Source: DASSUW01 sp963844205
GTDB taxonomy: Bacteria; Actinomycetota; Thermoleophilia; Solirubrobacterales; Solirubrobacteraceae
Assembly (NCBI GenBank): GCA_963844205.1
Contig: CAWJNK010000013.1
Coordinates: 434,001 to 498,000 of the forward strand
Length of the DNA: 64,000 bases
Direction of reading: 5' to 3'
The translations under genes were made by a program, and so were the position numbers. The notes below the pieces were generated by a model. It worked only from the letters and a program-made list of their open reading frames with translations, searched no databases and had not been told where the DNA came from. Of the stretch, positions 8,196 to 16,637 are shown piece by piece. The first letter of the stretch is position 1, and the number at the start of each line of letters is the position of its first letter.

Positions 8196-9395
8196 ATGGA
8201 ACTCGCTGAGGCCCGCTGGTCGCGCGCCTTCGCGCGCCGCACCCGCGGCCAGGGGACGGCCGAGCTCAACACGATCCTCGCGGGGAGCCCGCCCGGCGTC
8301 CTCTCGCTGGCCGGCGGGTTCCCGAACCCGGGCACGTTCCCGACCGCGGCGCTCGACGAGATCGTCATGCGGCTGGTGCGCGAGGACGCCGGCGTCGCGC
8401 TGCAGTACGCGCCCGTCGAGGGGATCCCGACCGTGCGCGAGTACCTCGCCGAGCGCATCGAGCAGACCCAGGCCCGCCGGCCCGGCGCCGCCGAGCTGAT
8501 GGTGACCAGCGGCGGGATGGAGTGCATCGCGCTCGCGTGCCAGAGCCTGCTCGACCCCGGCGACGCCGTCGCCGTCGAGGCCCCGACCTACCTCGGCGCG
8601 CTGATGGCGTTCGCCCGCTACGAGGCCGAGGTGCACGGCATCGCGATGGACGAGCACGGGCTCGTGGTCGAGGCGCTCGAGGAGCGGCTGGCAGCCGGTC
8701 TGCGGCCGAAGCTGCTGTACGTCATCCCCGAGTACCAGAACCCGACCGGCCGGACGATGACGCTCGAGCGCCGCCACGCGCTCGTCGAGTTGTGCCGCCG
8801 CCACGACGTGCTGATCTTCGAGGACGTCGCCTACCGCGAGATCTCCTTCGACGGCGACGCGCTCCCCTCGCTGTGGTCGCTCGGCCCCGACGTCGTCCTC
8901 CAGGCCGGGACGTTCTCCAAGCTGTTCGCGCCCGGCGTCCGGCTCGGCTGGGCGGCCGGCCCGGCCGACGTGATCGTCGAGCTCGCCGCCGCCAAGCAGA
9001 CGACCGACCAGTGCGCCGGCGCGCTCGGCCAGCGCCTGGTCGAGGAGTACGGCCGCGCGGGCCACTTCGAGCGCCGGCTGCCGGAAGCGTGCGAGCTCTA
9101 CGCACGGCACTGGCAGGCGATCGAGCGCGCGTTCCGACGGCACCTGCCGGACGGCTGCGCCTGGAGCGAGCCGGCCGGCGGCTTCTTCACGTGGCTGCGG
9201 CTGCCGGACGGCCTCGACGCGATGGAACTGCGCGCCGCGGCCGAGGAGGCGGGCGTGGCGTACGTGCCCGGCGCCCCGTTCTATCCCGGCGAGGGCGGCC
9301 GCGACGAGATCCGCCTCGCGTTCAGCTACCTGGCGGAGCCGGAGCTCGAGACCGCGGTCGAGCGCCTGGCCGGCGTCATCGCAGCGCGCGTGTAG
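8196..9395 (+). CDS. PLP-dependent aminotransferase, class I fold (2-aminoadipate/aromatic type)
   Basis: A 399-residue fold-type I aminotransferase. The PLP lysine is Lys242 in TFSKLFAPGVRLGW, and EYQNPTG and EDVAYREI supply the cofactor ring contacts. The N-terminus SLAGGFPNPGTFP places it with the LysN/MocR-related group that acts on 2-aminoadipate, aromatic or branched-chain amino acids. It stands alone on the plus strand. A permease remnant abuts and overlaps its 3' end on the other strand, suggesting it once had an amino-acid transporter as neighbour. Substrate cannot be fixed from sequence. Confidence 0.88.
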   Translation: MELAEARWSRAFARRTRGQGTAELNTILAGSPPGVLSLAGGFPNPGTFPTAALDEIVMRLVREDAGVALQYAPVEGIPTVREYLAERIEQTQARRPGAAELMVTSGGMECIALACQSLLDPGDAVAVEAPTYLGALMAFARYEAEVHGIAMDEHGLVVEALEERLAAGLRPKLLYVIPEYQNPTGRTMTLERRHALVELCRRHDVLIFEDVAYREISFDGDALPSLWSLGPDVVLQAGTFSKLFAPGVRLGWAAGPADVIVELAAAKQTTDQCAGALGQRLVEEYGRAGHFERRLPEACELYARHWQAIERAFRRHLPDGCAWSEPAGGFFTWLRLPDGLDAMELRAAAEEAGVAYVPGAPFYPGEGGRDEIRLAFSYLAEPELETAVERLAGVIAARV

Positions 9396-9682
9396 ACCGC
9401 CGCGGCGATGCCGGCGGGCACGAGCACGAACGGGCCGGAGAACGCGAACACCACGAGCACCGCGGCGAGCGCGACGCCCGACGCCCACCGCGCCGCGCCG
9501 CCCAGCAGCCGCACGCCCGCCGCGGTCGCGGTCACGTAGACGGCGACGAACGACGCGCTGCACGCCTGCACGAGGCCTTCGAGGCTCAGCAGGTCGGCGC
9601 CGAGCGGCACGAGCAGCAGCGCGCCGATGGCGGCGAACAGCATCAGCGCGCGACCCGGGCGGGCGCGCTGCGGACGGTCAAG
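9326..9682 (-). pseudogene. C-terminal relic of an APC-family amino acid permease
   Basis: The minus-strand frame reads three hydrophobic segments, including ALMLFAAIGALLLVP, SASFVAVYVTATAAGVRLL and GVALAAVLVVFAFSGPFVL. In order and spacing these look like the last helices of APC-superfamily amino acid permeases. Homology appears to begin before the first ATG (9643), as LDRPQRARPGRAL, so the fragment is 5'-truncated. Upstream the frame runs into the unrelated gene ending at 9711. The tail overlaps the aminotransferase by 70 bases and loses similarity there. It could still be expressed as a 105-residue membrane peptide, but a relic is more likely. Confidence 0.55.
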
Positions 9683-9710
9683 CCGGCCGGCCCGCTCTCG
9701 CTCTGACGGC

Positions 9711-10223
9711 TCAGCCGCCGCACGCCCGCGGAGTCGTGACCTGCGGATCGGGCGTCGGGTCAGGGCGGCCGGAGATCTTGCAAAACGCGTAGCGGCCGGT
9801 CCCGAAGTCGATCATCGCCCGGTACGGGTGACCGAGCGAGCCGCCCTCGAACTCGGCCGTCACGGCGAGACACGCGAACCGGCCGCCGGCCGGGTCGGCG
9901 CCGCGCGGGAACGGCTCGCACTCGACGCGGCGGATCGGGCCGTCGAGCGAGCCCGAGCGCACGCGCCGGCGGCCATCGGCCTCGATCGCGGCAGCGAGGT
10001 CGCCGAGCGCGGCGGCGGGAGCCGTCGCGTCCGAACGGCCGTACCGCGGCCGCTGCTCGGCCCGGAGCGCACGGATGCGCCGGTCCTGCAGCGTCTCCCG
10101 CTGCCGCTCCTCGGACGCGGCGCGCTCCCGCCGCGAGTCGCTGATCGCCGGGATGAGCGCGACCGTCCCGGCGACGGCCAGCGCGAGCGCGATCAGCACG
10201 CCGACCCGCACCCGCCTGCCCAT
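9711..10223 (-). CDS. membrane-anchored hypothetical protein
   Basis: 170 residues with one N-terminal membrane helix (about 6-26, RVGVLIALALAVAGTVALI), followed by a charged helical stretch with many Arg/Glu. A C-terminal half with several Cys residues (in VECEPF, FACLAV, AFCKI and RACGG) is probably outside the membrane and disulfide-bonded. I do not recognise a family. It is divergent from the LysR gene, with about 150 bases between them. Confidence 0.6.
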   Translation of the reverse strand: MGRRVRVGVLIALALAVAGTVALIPAISDSRRERAASEERQRETLQDRRIRALRAEQRPRYGRSDATAPAAALGDLAAAIEADGRRRVRSGSLDGPIRRVECEPFPRGADPAGGRFACLAVTAEFEGGSLGHPYRAMIDFGTGRYAFCKISGRPDPTPDPQVTTPRACGG

Positions 10224-10358
10224 CCGGCGCCAAAGCCAGGCTGGGAACTCAACGAGCCCGGGGAGTGGCTCGTAGCGATCGGGGGGAGCGGGAGCGGCGA
10301 CGCGCCGGAGTATGCGGTCGGATCATCGCAAGCACAAGCACCGATTGGTACAGGTGAG

Positions 10359-10375
10359 CGTAAGCTCTCCTTACG
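10359..10375. promoter_or_regulatory. inverted repeat CGTAAG-N5-CTTACG at the LysR start
   Basis: Perfect 6-bp arms with a 5-base spacer (CTCTC), ending one base before the GTG start of the LysR gene. The position suggests an autoregulatory operator or an mRNA hairpin masking initiation. LysR T-N11-A sites have a longer spacing, so the assignment is tentative. Confidence 0.45.
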
Positions 10376-11281
10376 GTGCTCGACGTCCGCCGACTCAGGC
10401 TCCTGGCCGAGCTGTCGCGCCGCGGCACGATCGCCGAGGTCGCGCGCGTCGTCGGCTACACGCCCTCGGCGGTGTCGCAGTCCCTGGGGCAGCTCGAGCG
10501 CGAGATCGGCGTCGCGCTGCTCGAGCGCGACGGCCGCCGCGTCCGCCTCACGCCCGCCGCGATCGGGCTCGTGGCCCGCGCCGACCGCGTGCTCGCCGAG
10601 CTCGACGCCGCCGCGGCCGAGCTCGCCGCCGAGCAGGGCGCCGTGCGCGGCACCATCGATATCGGCGCTTTCCCCAGCGCCGCCGGTCGCCTCGTCGTGC
10701 CGGCACTGCAGGACCTTCACGCCCGGCACGCGGAGCTCGAGTGCCTGGTCCGGGAGCACGAGCCCGAGGACGGCATCCCGCTGCTGCGGTCCGGCGCGCT
10801 CGACGTCCTCATCTCCGAGCGCTACGACGACGTGACGCCGGCGCCGGTCGGCGGGCTCGAGGAGCACCTCCTGCTGAGCGAGCCGCTCCTGCTGGTGCTT
10901 CCCGAGGACCACCCCGGCGGTGACTCGATCGACCTCGCGACGCTGGCGGACGCTTCCTGGATCGGCGGCCTGGCCGGCACGCAGTACGCGGTCGCCATGG
11001 ACCGGGCGTGCCGCGCAGCGGGCATCGCGCCGCGGTTCGTGCACACCGCCGACGAGGCATCCGTCCATCACGCGCTGGCCGCGGCCGGCCTCGGCGTCGG
11101 CCTCCTCCCCGCCCTCGCCTGCCCGGGCGCCGCCGGCGTCCGCTACGCCAACGCCACGCCGGCCCCGCCGCGCCGCCACGTGTCGGCGCTCGTGCGCCGG
11201 GGTGCCGAGCGCCGCCCCGCGGTCGCGGCGGCGCTCGAGGCGCTGCGGCTCGTGGCGGATCAGGCGCGGCGCATGGCGTAG
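10376..11281 (+). CDS. LysR-family transcriptional regulator
   Basis: 301 residues. The N-terminal winged HTH (residues 1-60) contains the recognition-helix segment TPSAVSQSLGQLEREIG. A type-2 periplasmic-binding-like effector domain spans about 90-295. The GTG start directly follows an inverted repeat. The 3' end overlaps the convergent frameshifted gene by 22 bases. Its target is unclear; the nearest divergent gene encodes the membrane-anchored hypothetical protein. Confidence 0.9.
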   Translation: MLDVRRLRLLAELSRRGTIAEVARVVGYTPSAVSQSLGQLEREIGVALLERDGRRVRLTPAAIGLVARADRVLAELDAAAAELAAEQGAVRGTIDIGAFPSAAGRLVVPALQDLHARHAELECLVREHEPEDGIPLLRSGALDVLISERYDDVTPAPVGGLEEHLLLSEPLLLVLPEDHPGGDSIDLATLADASWIGGLAGTQYAVAMDRACRAAGIAPRFVHTADEASVHHALAAAGLGVGLLPALACPGAAGVRYANATPAPPRRHVSALVRRGAERRPAVAAALEALRLVADQARRMA

Positions 11282-11932
11282 TGCAGGCGCAGGAACGGCC
11301 GGCCCCAGATGCGCAGCGTGTGGTCGGTCCGCAGGTCGGACTCGGCGACGTAGACGCGGATCTCCTCGGTCATCGCCGGAACCGGCTTGACCCACGCCGC
11401 CGGCCCGTCGCGCACGACGAAGTAGAAGCCGGCGCCGCAGCCATGCCGTGAGCCGCTCGCCGTCCTCCGCCCGCCAGCCGAGCAGCTCGCTCGTCACCCC
11501 GCGGCTCGTGTCCAGCGGCGCCAGCGGCATCCGCAGCTGGCCGAGGCGGCGGGCGAAGATCCGGTCGATGAGCGCGCCGAACGGCCGGTGGAGGGGGCTC
11601 CACTGCGACCACAGGTCGAGCCGGAACCGCCCCGTCTGCTCGTAGAACTCCGCGATCCGCGGGTCGACCGCACCGGGGTCGAACGCATCCGACCGCAGCG
11701 CCTCGAAGCTCGGCAGCAGCCCCTCCGCGGCGACCGGCTCGAGCCGGTTGCGCGCCGCGTAGTCCTCGAAGAACCCCTCGCCGATGCCCGTCGTCGGCGC
11801 CCACGGCCCGTCGAGCCACGGCGCCTCGCGCAGCTCGATCCGGCGTCCGGTGCGCCGCACCCACTGCTGCGTCGTCCAGTCGCTCAGGTGCCCGCGCCTC
11901 TCCCCCAGCCAGACATTCAGACTCGCCCGCAT
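11260..11932 (-). pseudogene. frameshifted gene of unknown function (about 223 codons when repaired)
   Basis: The minus-strand frame from ATG 11932 is good coding sequence up to ...GERLTAW near 11442, then turns into Arg/Gly-rich shadow. Coding resumes in another frame (CGAGFYFVVRDGPAAWVKPV ... LRIWGRPFLRLHYAMRRA) to a TGA at 11260-11262. Dropping one base near 11441 (GCATGG-C-TGCGGC on the coding strand) restores a continuous protein. It is Trp-rich, soluble-looking and not recognised. Either a recent pseudogene or a base-call error. Divergent from the Ku genes. Confidence 0.7.
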
Positions 11933-11979
11933 GCCGCCGGTGATGATGAAGCGTCCGGCCGCGGGTATCCCTTCAGGCA

Positions 11980-12753
11980 ATGGCGCGCTCGATCTGGAAC
12001 GGGACCATCTCGTTCGGCCTCGTGGCCGTGCCGATCAAGGTGCATTCCGCGACGGAGTCCAAGACCGTCCACTTCCGCGAGGTCCACGCCAAGGACGCGA
12101 GCCGGATCGAGCACCGCCGCATCTGCCCGAAGCACCGCGGTGAGTACGTCGTGGACAAGGACGAGGTCGTCAAGGGGTTCGAGGTCAGCAAGGGCAAGTG
12201 GGTCGAGCTGACCGACGAGGAGATCGCCGCAGCGGCCGGCCCGCGGTCGCGGCGGATCGAGATCGACCACTTCGTCCCGGTCGACGACATCGACCCCGTC
12301 TTCTACGAGCGCGCGTACCACCTCGGGGCGCAGGACAAGGGCCGCGACGCCTACGCGCTCCTGCATGCGGCGCTCGAGCGCGCCGGGCGGGCCGGCGTCG
12401 GCCGCTGGGTGTTCCACAACCGCGAACGCACCGTCCTGCTGCGCCCGCAGGGCGACGTGCTCGCCTTGCACACCATGCGCTTCGCCGACGAGATCGTCGA
12501 CCCCTCAGACTTCGAGCTCGGCCGCGTCCAGCGCAAGCCGAGCGAACGCGAGATCAAGATGGCCGCGGCGCTGGTCGACGGGCTGCACACCGAGTTCGAC
12601 GCGACGCAGTACGAGGACACCTACCGCGAGGCGGTGCTCGAGCTGGTCGAGCGCAAGGCGCAGGGCAAGAACATCGAACTGCCGGCGCAGGAGGAGCCGG
12701 AGGCCGCCGACGACCTGCTCGCCGCGCTCGAGGCGAGCCTCGCGAACGCCTGA
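11980..12753 (+). CDS. ku: Ku protein, first paralogue
   Basis: Bacterial Ku, the DNA-end-binding ring of non-homologous end joining; 257 residues, normal length. The family N-terminus ARSIWNGTISFGLVAVPIKV and the core around FREVHAKDASRIEHRR are visible. The C-terminus is short and acidic (ending EASLANA) and lacks a long Lys-rich tail. It overlaps the second Ku gene by TGATG, so the two are co-translated. No LigD ligase gene lies in the window. Confidence 0.95.
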   Translation: MARSIWNGTISFGLVAVPIKVHSATESKTVHFREVHAKDASRIEHRRICPKHRGEYVVDKDEVVKGFEVSKGKWVELTDEEIAAAAGPRSRRIEIDHFVPVDDIDPVFYERAYHLGAQDKGRDAYALLHAALERAGRAGVGRWVFHNRERTVLLRPQGDVLALHTMRFADEIVDPSDFELGRVQRKPSEREIKMAAALVDGLHTEFDATQYEDTYREAVLELVERKAQGKNIELPAQEEPEAADDLLAALEASLANA

Positions 12754-13547
12754 TGCCCCGCTCGCTCTGGACCGGCTCGCTCAGCTTCGGCCTCGTCAAC
12801 GTCCCCGTCGCGCTGTTCAGCGGCGTCGTCGACACCGACCTGCACTTCCGCCAGCTGCACGCGAAGGACCACACGCCGATCGAGATCCACCGCTTCTGCG
12901 CGGACGAGGACGTCGAGGTCCCGTACGACGAGATCGCCAACGGCTACGAAACCGACGCCGACGACCTGATCCTGCTGACCGACGCCGAGCTCGCCGCCGC
13001 CGCGCCGCGCAAGACGCGGACGATCGACATCGAGGCGTTCGTCGACGTCGAGGACGTCGACCCGATCTTCTTCGACCACCCGTACGTGCTGACGCCGGCG
13101 GGCGACTCGGAGGGGACGCTGCGCGCCTACCGGATGCTGACCGAGGTCATGAGCCGCACCGAGCGCGCCGCGCTCGGTCGGTTCGTGCTGCGCACCAAGG
13201 AGTATCTCGTCCTCATCCGCGAGCGCGACGGCCGGCTCACGCTCACGACGCTCCGGTTCCACGACGAGGTGCGGCCGACCAAGGACGTCCCGAAGCCCAC
13301 CAAGAAGGACAAGCCCGCCAAGAAGGAGGTCGACCAGGCGGTCGCGCTGATCGAGGCGCTCGCCTGCCCGTGGGACCCGTCCCGCTACGAGGACACGTTC
13401 CAGAAGCGACTGAAGAAGATCGTCAAGGAGAAGGCCAAGGGCAAGACGATCGAGGTGCCCGAGGCCGAGCCGCAGCCCTCCCCCGTGCCCGACCTGATGG
13501 CGGCGCTGGAGAAGACGCTCGAGGAGGTCAAGGCCGGCAGCCGCTGA
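12753..13547 (+). CDS. ku: Ku protein, second paralogue
   Basis: 264-residue Ku paralogue clearly diverged from its neighbour: N-terminus PRSLWTGSLSFGLVNVPVAL, core FRQLHAKDHTPIEIHRF. It differs by a Lys-rich insert near 175-190 (KDVPKPTKKDKPAKKEVDQ) and a charged C-terminus, either of which could contact DNA or LigD. Separate paralogues in one overlapping pair suggest a heterodimer or two Ku rings with different partners (inference). The stop abuts the convergent RDD gene. Confidence 0.95.
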   Translation: MPRSLWTGSLSFGLVNVPVALFSGVVDTDLHFRQLHAKDHTPIEIHRFCADEDVEVPYDEIANGYETDADDLILLTDAELAAAAPRKTRTIDIEAFVDVEDVDPIFFDHPYVLTPAGDSEGTLRAYRMLTEVMSRTERAALGRFVLRTKEYLVLIRERDGRLTLTTLRFHDEVRPTKDVPKPTKKDKPAKKEVDQAVALIEALACPWDPSRYEDTFQKRLKKIVKEKAKGKTIEVPEAEPQPSPVPDLMAALEKTLEEVKAGSR

Positions 13548-14015
13548 TCACGCGGCGCGGGCGACCTCGGTGACCACGCTGCGCGCGAGCATGTCGTGCA
13601 GGCCGCGGCGGCGGTCGTCGAAGAGGATGAGCGCGAAGCCCGCGAAGAGCGGGATCGCGGCGAGCGTGAGCCCGACGAAGCGCACGAGCGCTCGGCCCAT
13701 CGGCAGCGCCCCGCCATCCGCCGCGGACACCCGGATGCGCAGGAGGCGGTTGCCCGGCGTCTGGCCCGTGGTGGACCAGAACGTCGCGAAGTAGCCGACG
13801 GTCCACAGCACCCACGCGACGCCGCCCACGGCGACGAGGACCGTGCGCAGCTCGTCGGGCTTCGACACGATCGTCAGTGTGAGCGCGACGATCGCGGCGG
13901 TGACGATCGCCACCGTGTTGACGATCGCGGCGTCGACGGCGAACGCGATGGCCCGCGTGACGAGCCCGACGTACACGCGCGGACGGACCGCCGGCACGCT
14001 GAGCACGAGGCTCAC
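13548..14015 (-). CDS. RDD-family membrane protein
   Basis: 155 residues with three to four membrane helices (about 18-45, 58-80 and 115-130). It has the RDD hallmarks: the Arg-Asp pattern RAIAFAVDAAIV in helix 1 and TTGQTPGNRLLRIRV between helices. RDD proteins are small membrane proteins, some linked to Na+/Li+ transport, most without known role. GTG start overlapping the stop of the upstream gene as GTGA. Confidence 0.85.
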   Translation of the reverse strand: MSLVLSVPAVRPRVYVGLVTRAIAFAVDAAIVNTVAIVTAAIVALTLTIVSKPDELRTVLVAVGGVAWVLWTVGYFATFWSTTGQTPGNRLLRIRVSAADGGALPMGRALVRFVGLTLAAIPLFAGFALILFDDRRRGLHDMLARSVVTEVARAA

Positions 14016-14566
14016 GGGGTGGCGGGGTCAGGGACGTCGGGCGGCCGGGGGTGGCGGTGGAGCATCCGGCGCGCGGCGCGCTCCACCCACGCATCGGCCC
14101 GCCGCGAGCGCTGGCCGACCTCGGTCGCGATCTGGTCCGCGAAGCCTGCTCCCTGCTGCGAGATCGCGGCGGTGACGGCGGGGCTCCGCGCGACCTCGTC
14201 GACGACCAGCCACAGCTCCTCGCTCGCCAGCACCCGGGCGACGCTCGTGTCCACCAGGCGGCTGTCGAGCACCTGCGCGACGAGCCGCTCCATGCCCTCG
14301 CTGTCGAGCACCCGCTCGAGGAGCTCCATCATGCGCGGGCTCTCGAGCGCCTGGTCGACCATCCGGTCCACCGCTCCGCTCGCCACCAGCTCGTCGGCGA
14401 TGCGCTCGACGAGCCGCTGCTCGATCAGGACCCGGGTGACCGCGTCGGCGAGCCGCTCCTCGACCATCCGCTGCATCGTCGTGGCCGCCCGCGCACCTGC
14501 GCCCACGGCGGAGAGGCCGTACCACGTAGCACGCGGCCAGATGCCAAACGGGTCGAGGACGTTCAT
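14012..14566 (-). CDS. hypothetical helical protein between RDD and phosphodiesterase genes
   Basis: 184 residues, predicted mostly alpha-helical, with a repeating pattern of about 25 residues in which VL-D/E-S motifs recur (ALESPRMMELLERVLDSE, LVAQVLDSRLVDTSVARVLA). No signal peptide or strong membrane helix. I do not recognise a domain. It is locked in an operon with the phosphodiesterase (ATGA overlap upstream) and RDD protein (overlap downstream), so it probably works at the membrane with them. Confidence 0.75.
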   Translation of the reverse strand: MNVLDPFGIWPRATWYGLSAVGAGARAATTMQRMVEERLADAVTRVLIEQRLVERIADELVASGAVDRMVDQALESPRMMELLERVLDSEGMERLVAQVLDSRLVDTSVARVLASEELWLVVDEVARSPAVTAAISQQGAGFADQIATEVGQRSRRADAWVERAARRMLHRHPRPPDVPDPATP

Positions 14567-16626
14567 GAGACGCCCCGAGTCTCGCCTGCGACCGCGCCCG
14601 GAGCCAGGGCGTCGGCATCCGGATCGGGGTGGTGCGCGCCGTCCGTCCCGTTGAGCGTCGCGCGCCACGAGCGCAGCAGCCGGTGCACCGCCTCGGCGCC
14701 GATGAGCGGCTTGTCGGGCGGCTGGAGCGTCGCCGGATAGAGGATGAAGGGCTGCGTCTGGGCCCCGCCCATCCCGCCGTGGAACGAGATGAGCTCCTCG
14801 AACGCGCATCCCTCCTCGGTCACCGGGTCGTAGAAGCTGTTGACCATGATGTCCGCGACGTGCGGGAAGCCGTCGGTCCGCCGCAGGTGCCGCGCGGCGG
14901 TGGGCGAGAAGCCCGCGAGCGGGTCCTCGCCCGTGACGAGCCCGTCGGCGAGCCGGTGCGAGCCGCCCGCCCCGAGCGCGACCGCGCCGTCCACCTCGGA
15001 GCGCACGAGCACGAACCCGACGTGCGGGTGCTCGCACAGCGCCGGGATCAGCCCAGGGTGCCGCTCGCGGATCTCCTCGAGCGTGAGCCGCTGGGGGCTC
15101 TCCATCAGGTAGATCAGGCCGAGGTTGCCGGAGCCCAGCACGACGACGTCGGTCGGGTCGAGGTCGGGGTCCGTTCCGTCGGCGCTCTTCCCGGTGCGCC
15201 CCGTCGCCTCGTCGAGGGCGAGGTTCATCGCGTTCGCGTTCTCGTCGCCGGCGGCGAGCGCCGCCACCTTGCCCTGCGAGATCGCCTGCTGCACGAGGTC
15301 CTCGAGCCCCTGCCCGTTGCGCTGCTTGAACGTCGCACCCTGCGTCTGCCCGTGGTCGGACAGCACGACGATCTCGTACGGCCGCGGCGCGTACCGGCGC
15401 GCGCGCTCGATCATGCCGAAGCGCTGGTCGAGCTTGCGCAGCGCCTCGATCGTGTCGGGGCGCTCGAGCCCGGAGTGGTGGGCCACCTCGTCGTAGCTGG
15501 AGAACGTCGCGTAGACGGCCGGGACGCCGCGGAACATGTCCTGCAGCACGGAGAACACGATCAGGTCGCGAACGAACACGCACATCCCCGCGCGGATGAG
15601 TGGGTACGAGCCGCCGCGGTGGCCGCGCGGGTGCACGTCGCGCCGGCGCTGGCGGGCGGCCGCCACCAGCTCGAGGCAGAGCTCCCACAGCGTGAGGACG
15701 AACGTGCGCGTGACGTTCTGCGCGTTGGCCAGGAAGACGCGGTAGCCGGGGTTGGCCGCCTTCTCGGCGGCCACGCGGCTGACGGTGAGGATCGCGGCGT
15801 CGGCCTCGCCGGAGAGCAGGTTGCCGCGGCTGGTGCCGCCGTCCGTGAGCAGCCCCTGACCGCTGGAGCGGGCGCGCTCGATCTCGGCGCAATCGTCGGG
15901 GTTCGAGCACGTGACCGTCCGGCCGGTCGGCTTGTCGACCCACCGGAACGCCGGGATGTCGTCGTTGTCGCCGAGCAGGATGCCGGCCTGGCTCGCGCCT
16001 GTCTGCGACGACAGGTCGGTCTCCCACTCCAGTAGCCGGTGGCTCCCGTCGGCCAGCCAGCGCGACATGGTGGGCGTGGTGCCGTCGCGGATCGCGCGGC
16101 GCAGGACGGGCAGCGCGAGCCCGTCGATCTCGAGGAACAGGACCCCCGGCGCATCGGTGGCGATCGGCGTCCCGGTCCGCCTCGCCACCCGCCGCGCGAT
16201 CTGGAGCGAGTACGAGGCGTCGTCGTCGATGCCGACCATGGTGCCGATCGCAGCGCTGAGCGCCGACGCGATGAGTGAGACCGCGAACGCGGTGCCGAAG
16301 CCGGAGAGGTTGATCGCCTCGGGCGCGATGTCGGCCGCCCACAGCAGCATCGCGGCGTCGAGCGCGAGGACGAGCAGGAAGCCGATGGCGACCGTGAACG
16401 GCAGCCGGAGCGCCGCGACCAGCGGCGGCAGGACCGCGTTCAGCACCGCGACGATCGCCGCGACGAGGACCGCGCCCTCGAACCCGTTGACGTCCGCGCC
16501 GGGGACGACGGCCGCGGCGATCAGAAGCGCGAGCGCGTTCGCGAGCCACGCCGCAAGCAGCCGCACGACGCGAAGCCGCGGGCGCTCGGGGCGCCAGGCG
16601 AGCGCGGCTTCCCGGTCGCGGATCAC
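14563..16626 (-). CDS. membrane protein with holin-like N-terminus and alkaline-phosphatase-superfamily domain
   Basis: 687 residues. The first 150 contain about four membrane helices (LLAAWLANALALLIAA, AVLVAAIVAVLNAVLPPLV, and two more) resembling the small holin-like membrane family. Residues about 165-640 form a type I phosphodiesterase/nucleotide pyrophosphatase domain with metal-site motifs VLFLEIDGL and VVLSDHGQTQG. Likely a membrane-tethered phosphodiesterase acting on a lipid-linked or nucleotide substrate (inference). The GTG start at 16626 lies 11 bases after the response-regulator stop. Its end overlaps the downstream gene by ATGA. Confidence 0.8.
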   Translation of the reverse strand: MIRDREAALAWRPERPRLRVVRLLAAWLANALALLIAAAVVPGADVNGFEGAVLVAAIVAVLNAVLPPLVAALRLPFTVAIGFLLVLALDAAMLLWAADIAPEAINLSGFGTAFAVSLIASALSAAIGTMVGIDDDASYSLQIARRVARRTGTPIATDAPGVLFLEIDGLALPVLRRAIRDGTTPTMSRWLADGSHRLLEWETDLSSQTGASQAGILLGDNDDIPAFRWVDKPTGRTVTCSNPDDCAEIERARSSGQGLLTDGGTSRGNLLSGEADAAILTVSRVAAEKAANPGYRVFLANAQNVTRTFVLTLWELCLELVAAARQRRRDVHPRGHRGGSYPLIRAGMCVFVRDLIVFSVLQDMFRGVPAVYATFSSYDEVAHHSGLERPDTIEALRKLDQRFGMIERARRYAPRPYEIVVLSDHGQTQGATFKQRNGQGLEDLVQQAISQGKVAALAAGDENANAMNLALDEATGRTGKSADGTDPDLDPTDVVVLGSGNLGLIYLMESPQRLTLEEIRERHPGLIPALCEHPHVGFVLVRSEVDGAVALGAGGSHRLADGLVTGEDPLAGFSPTAARHLRRTDGFPHVADIMVNSFYDPVTEEGCAFEELISFHGGMGGAQTQPFILYPATLQPPDKPLIGAEAVHRLLRSWRATLNGTDGAHHPDPDADALAPGAVAGETRGVS

Positions 16627-16637
16627 CGCTGGGCGGC

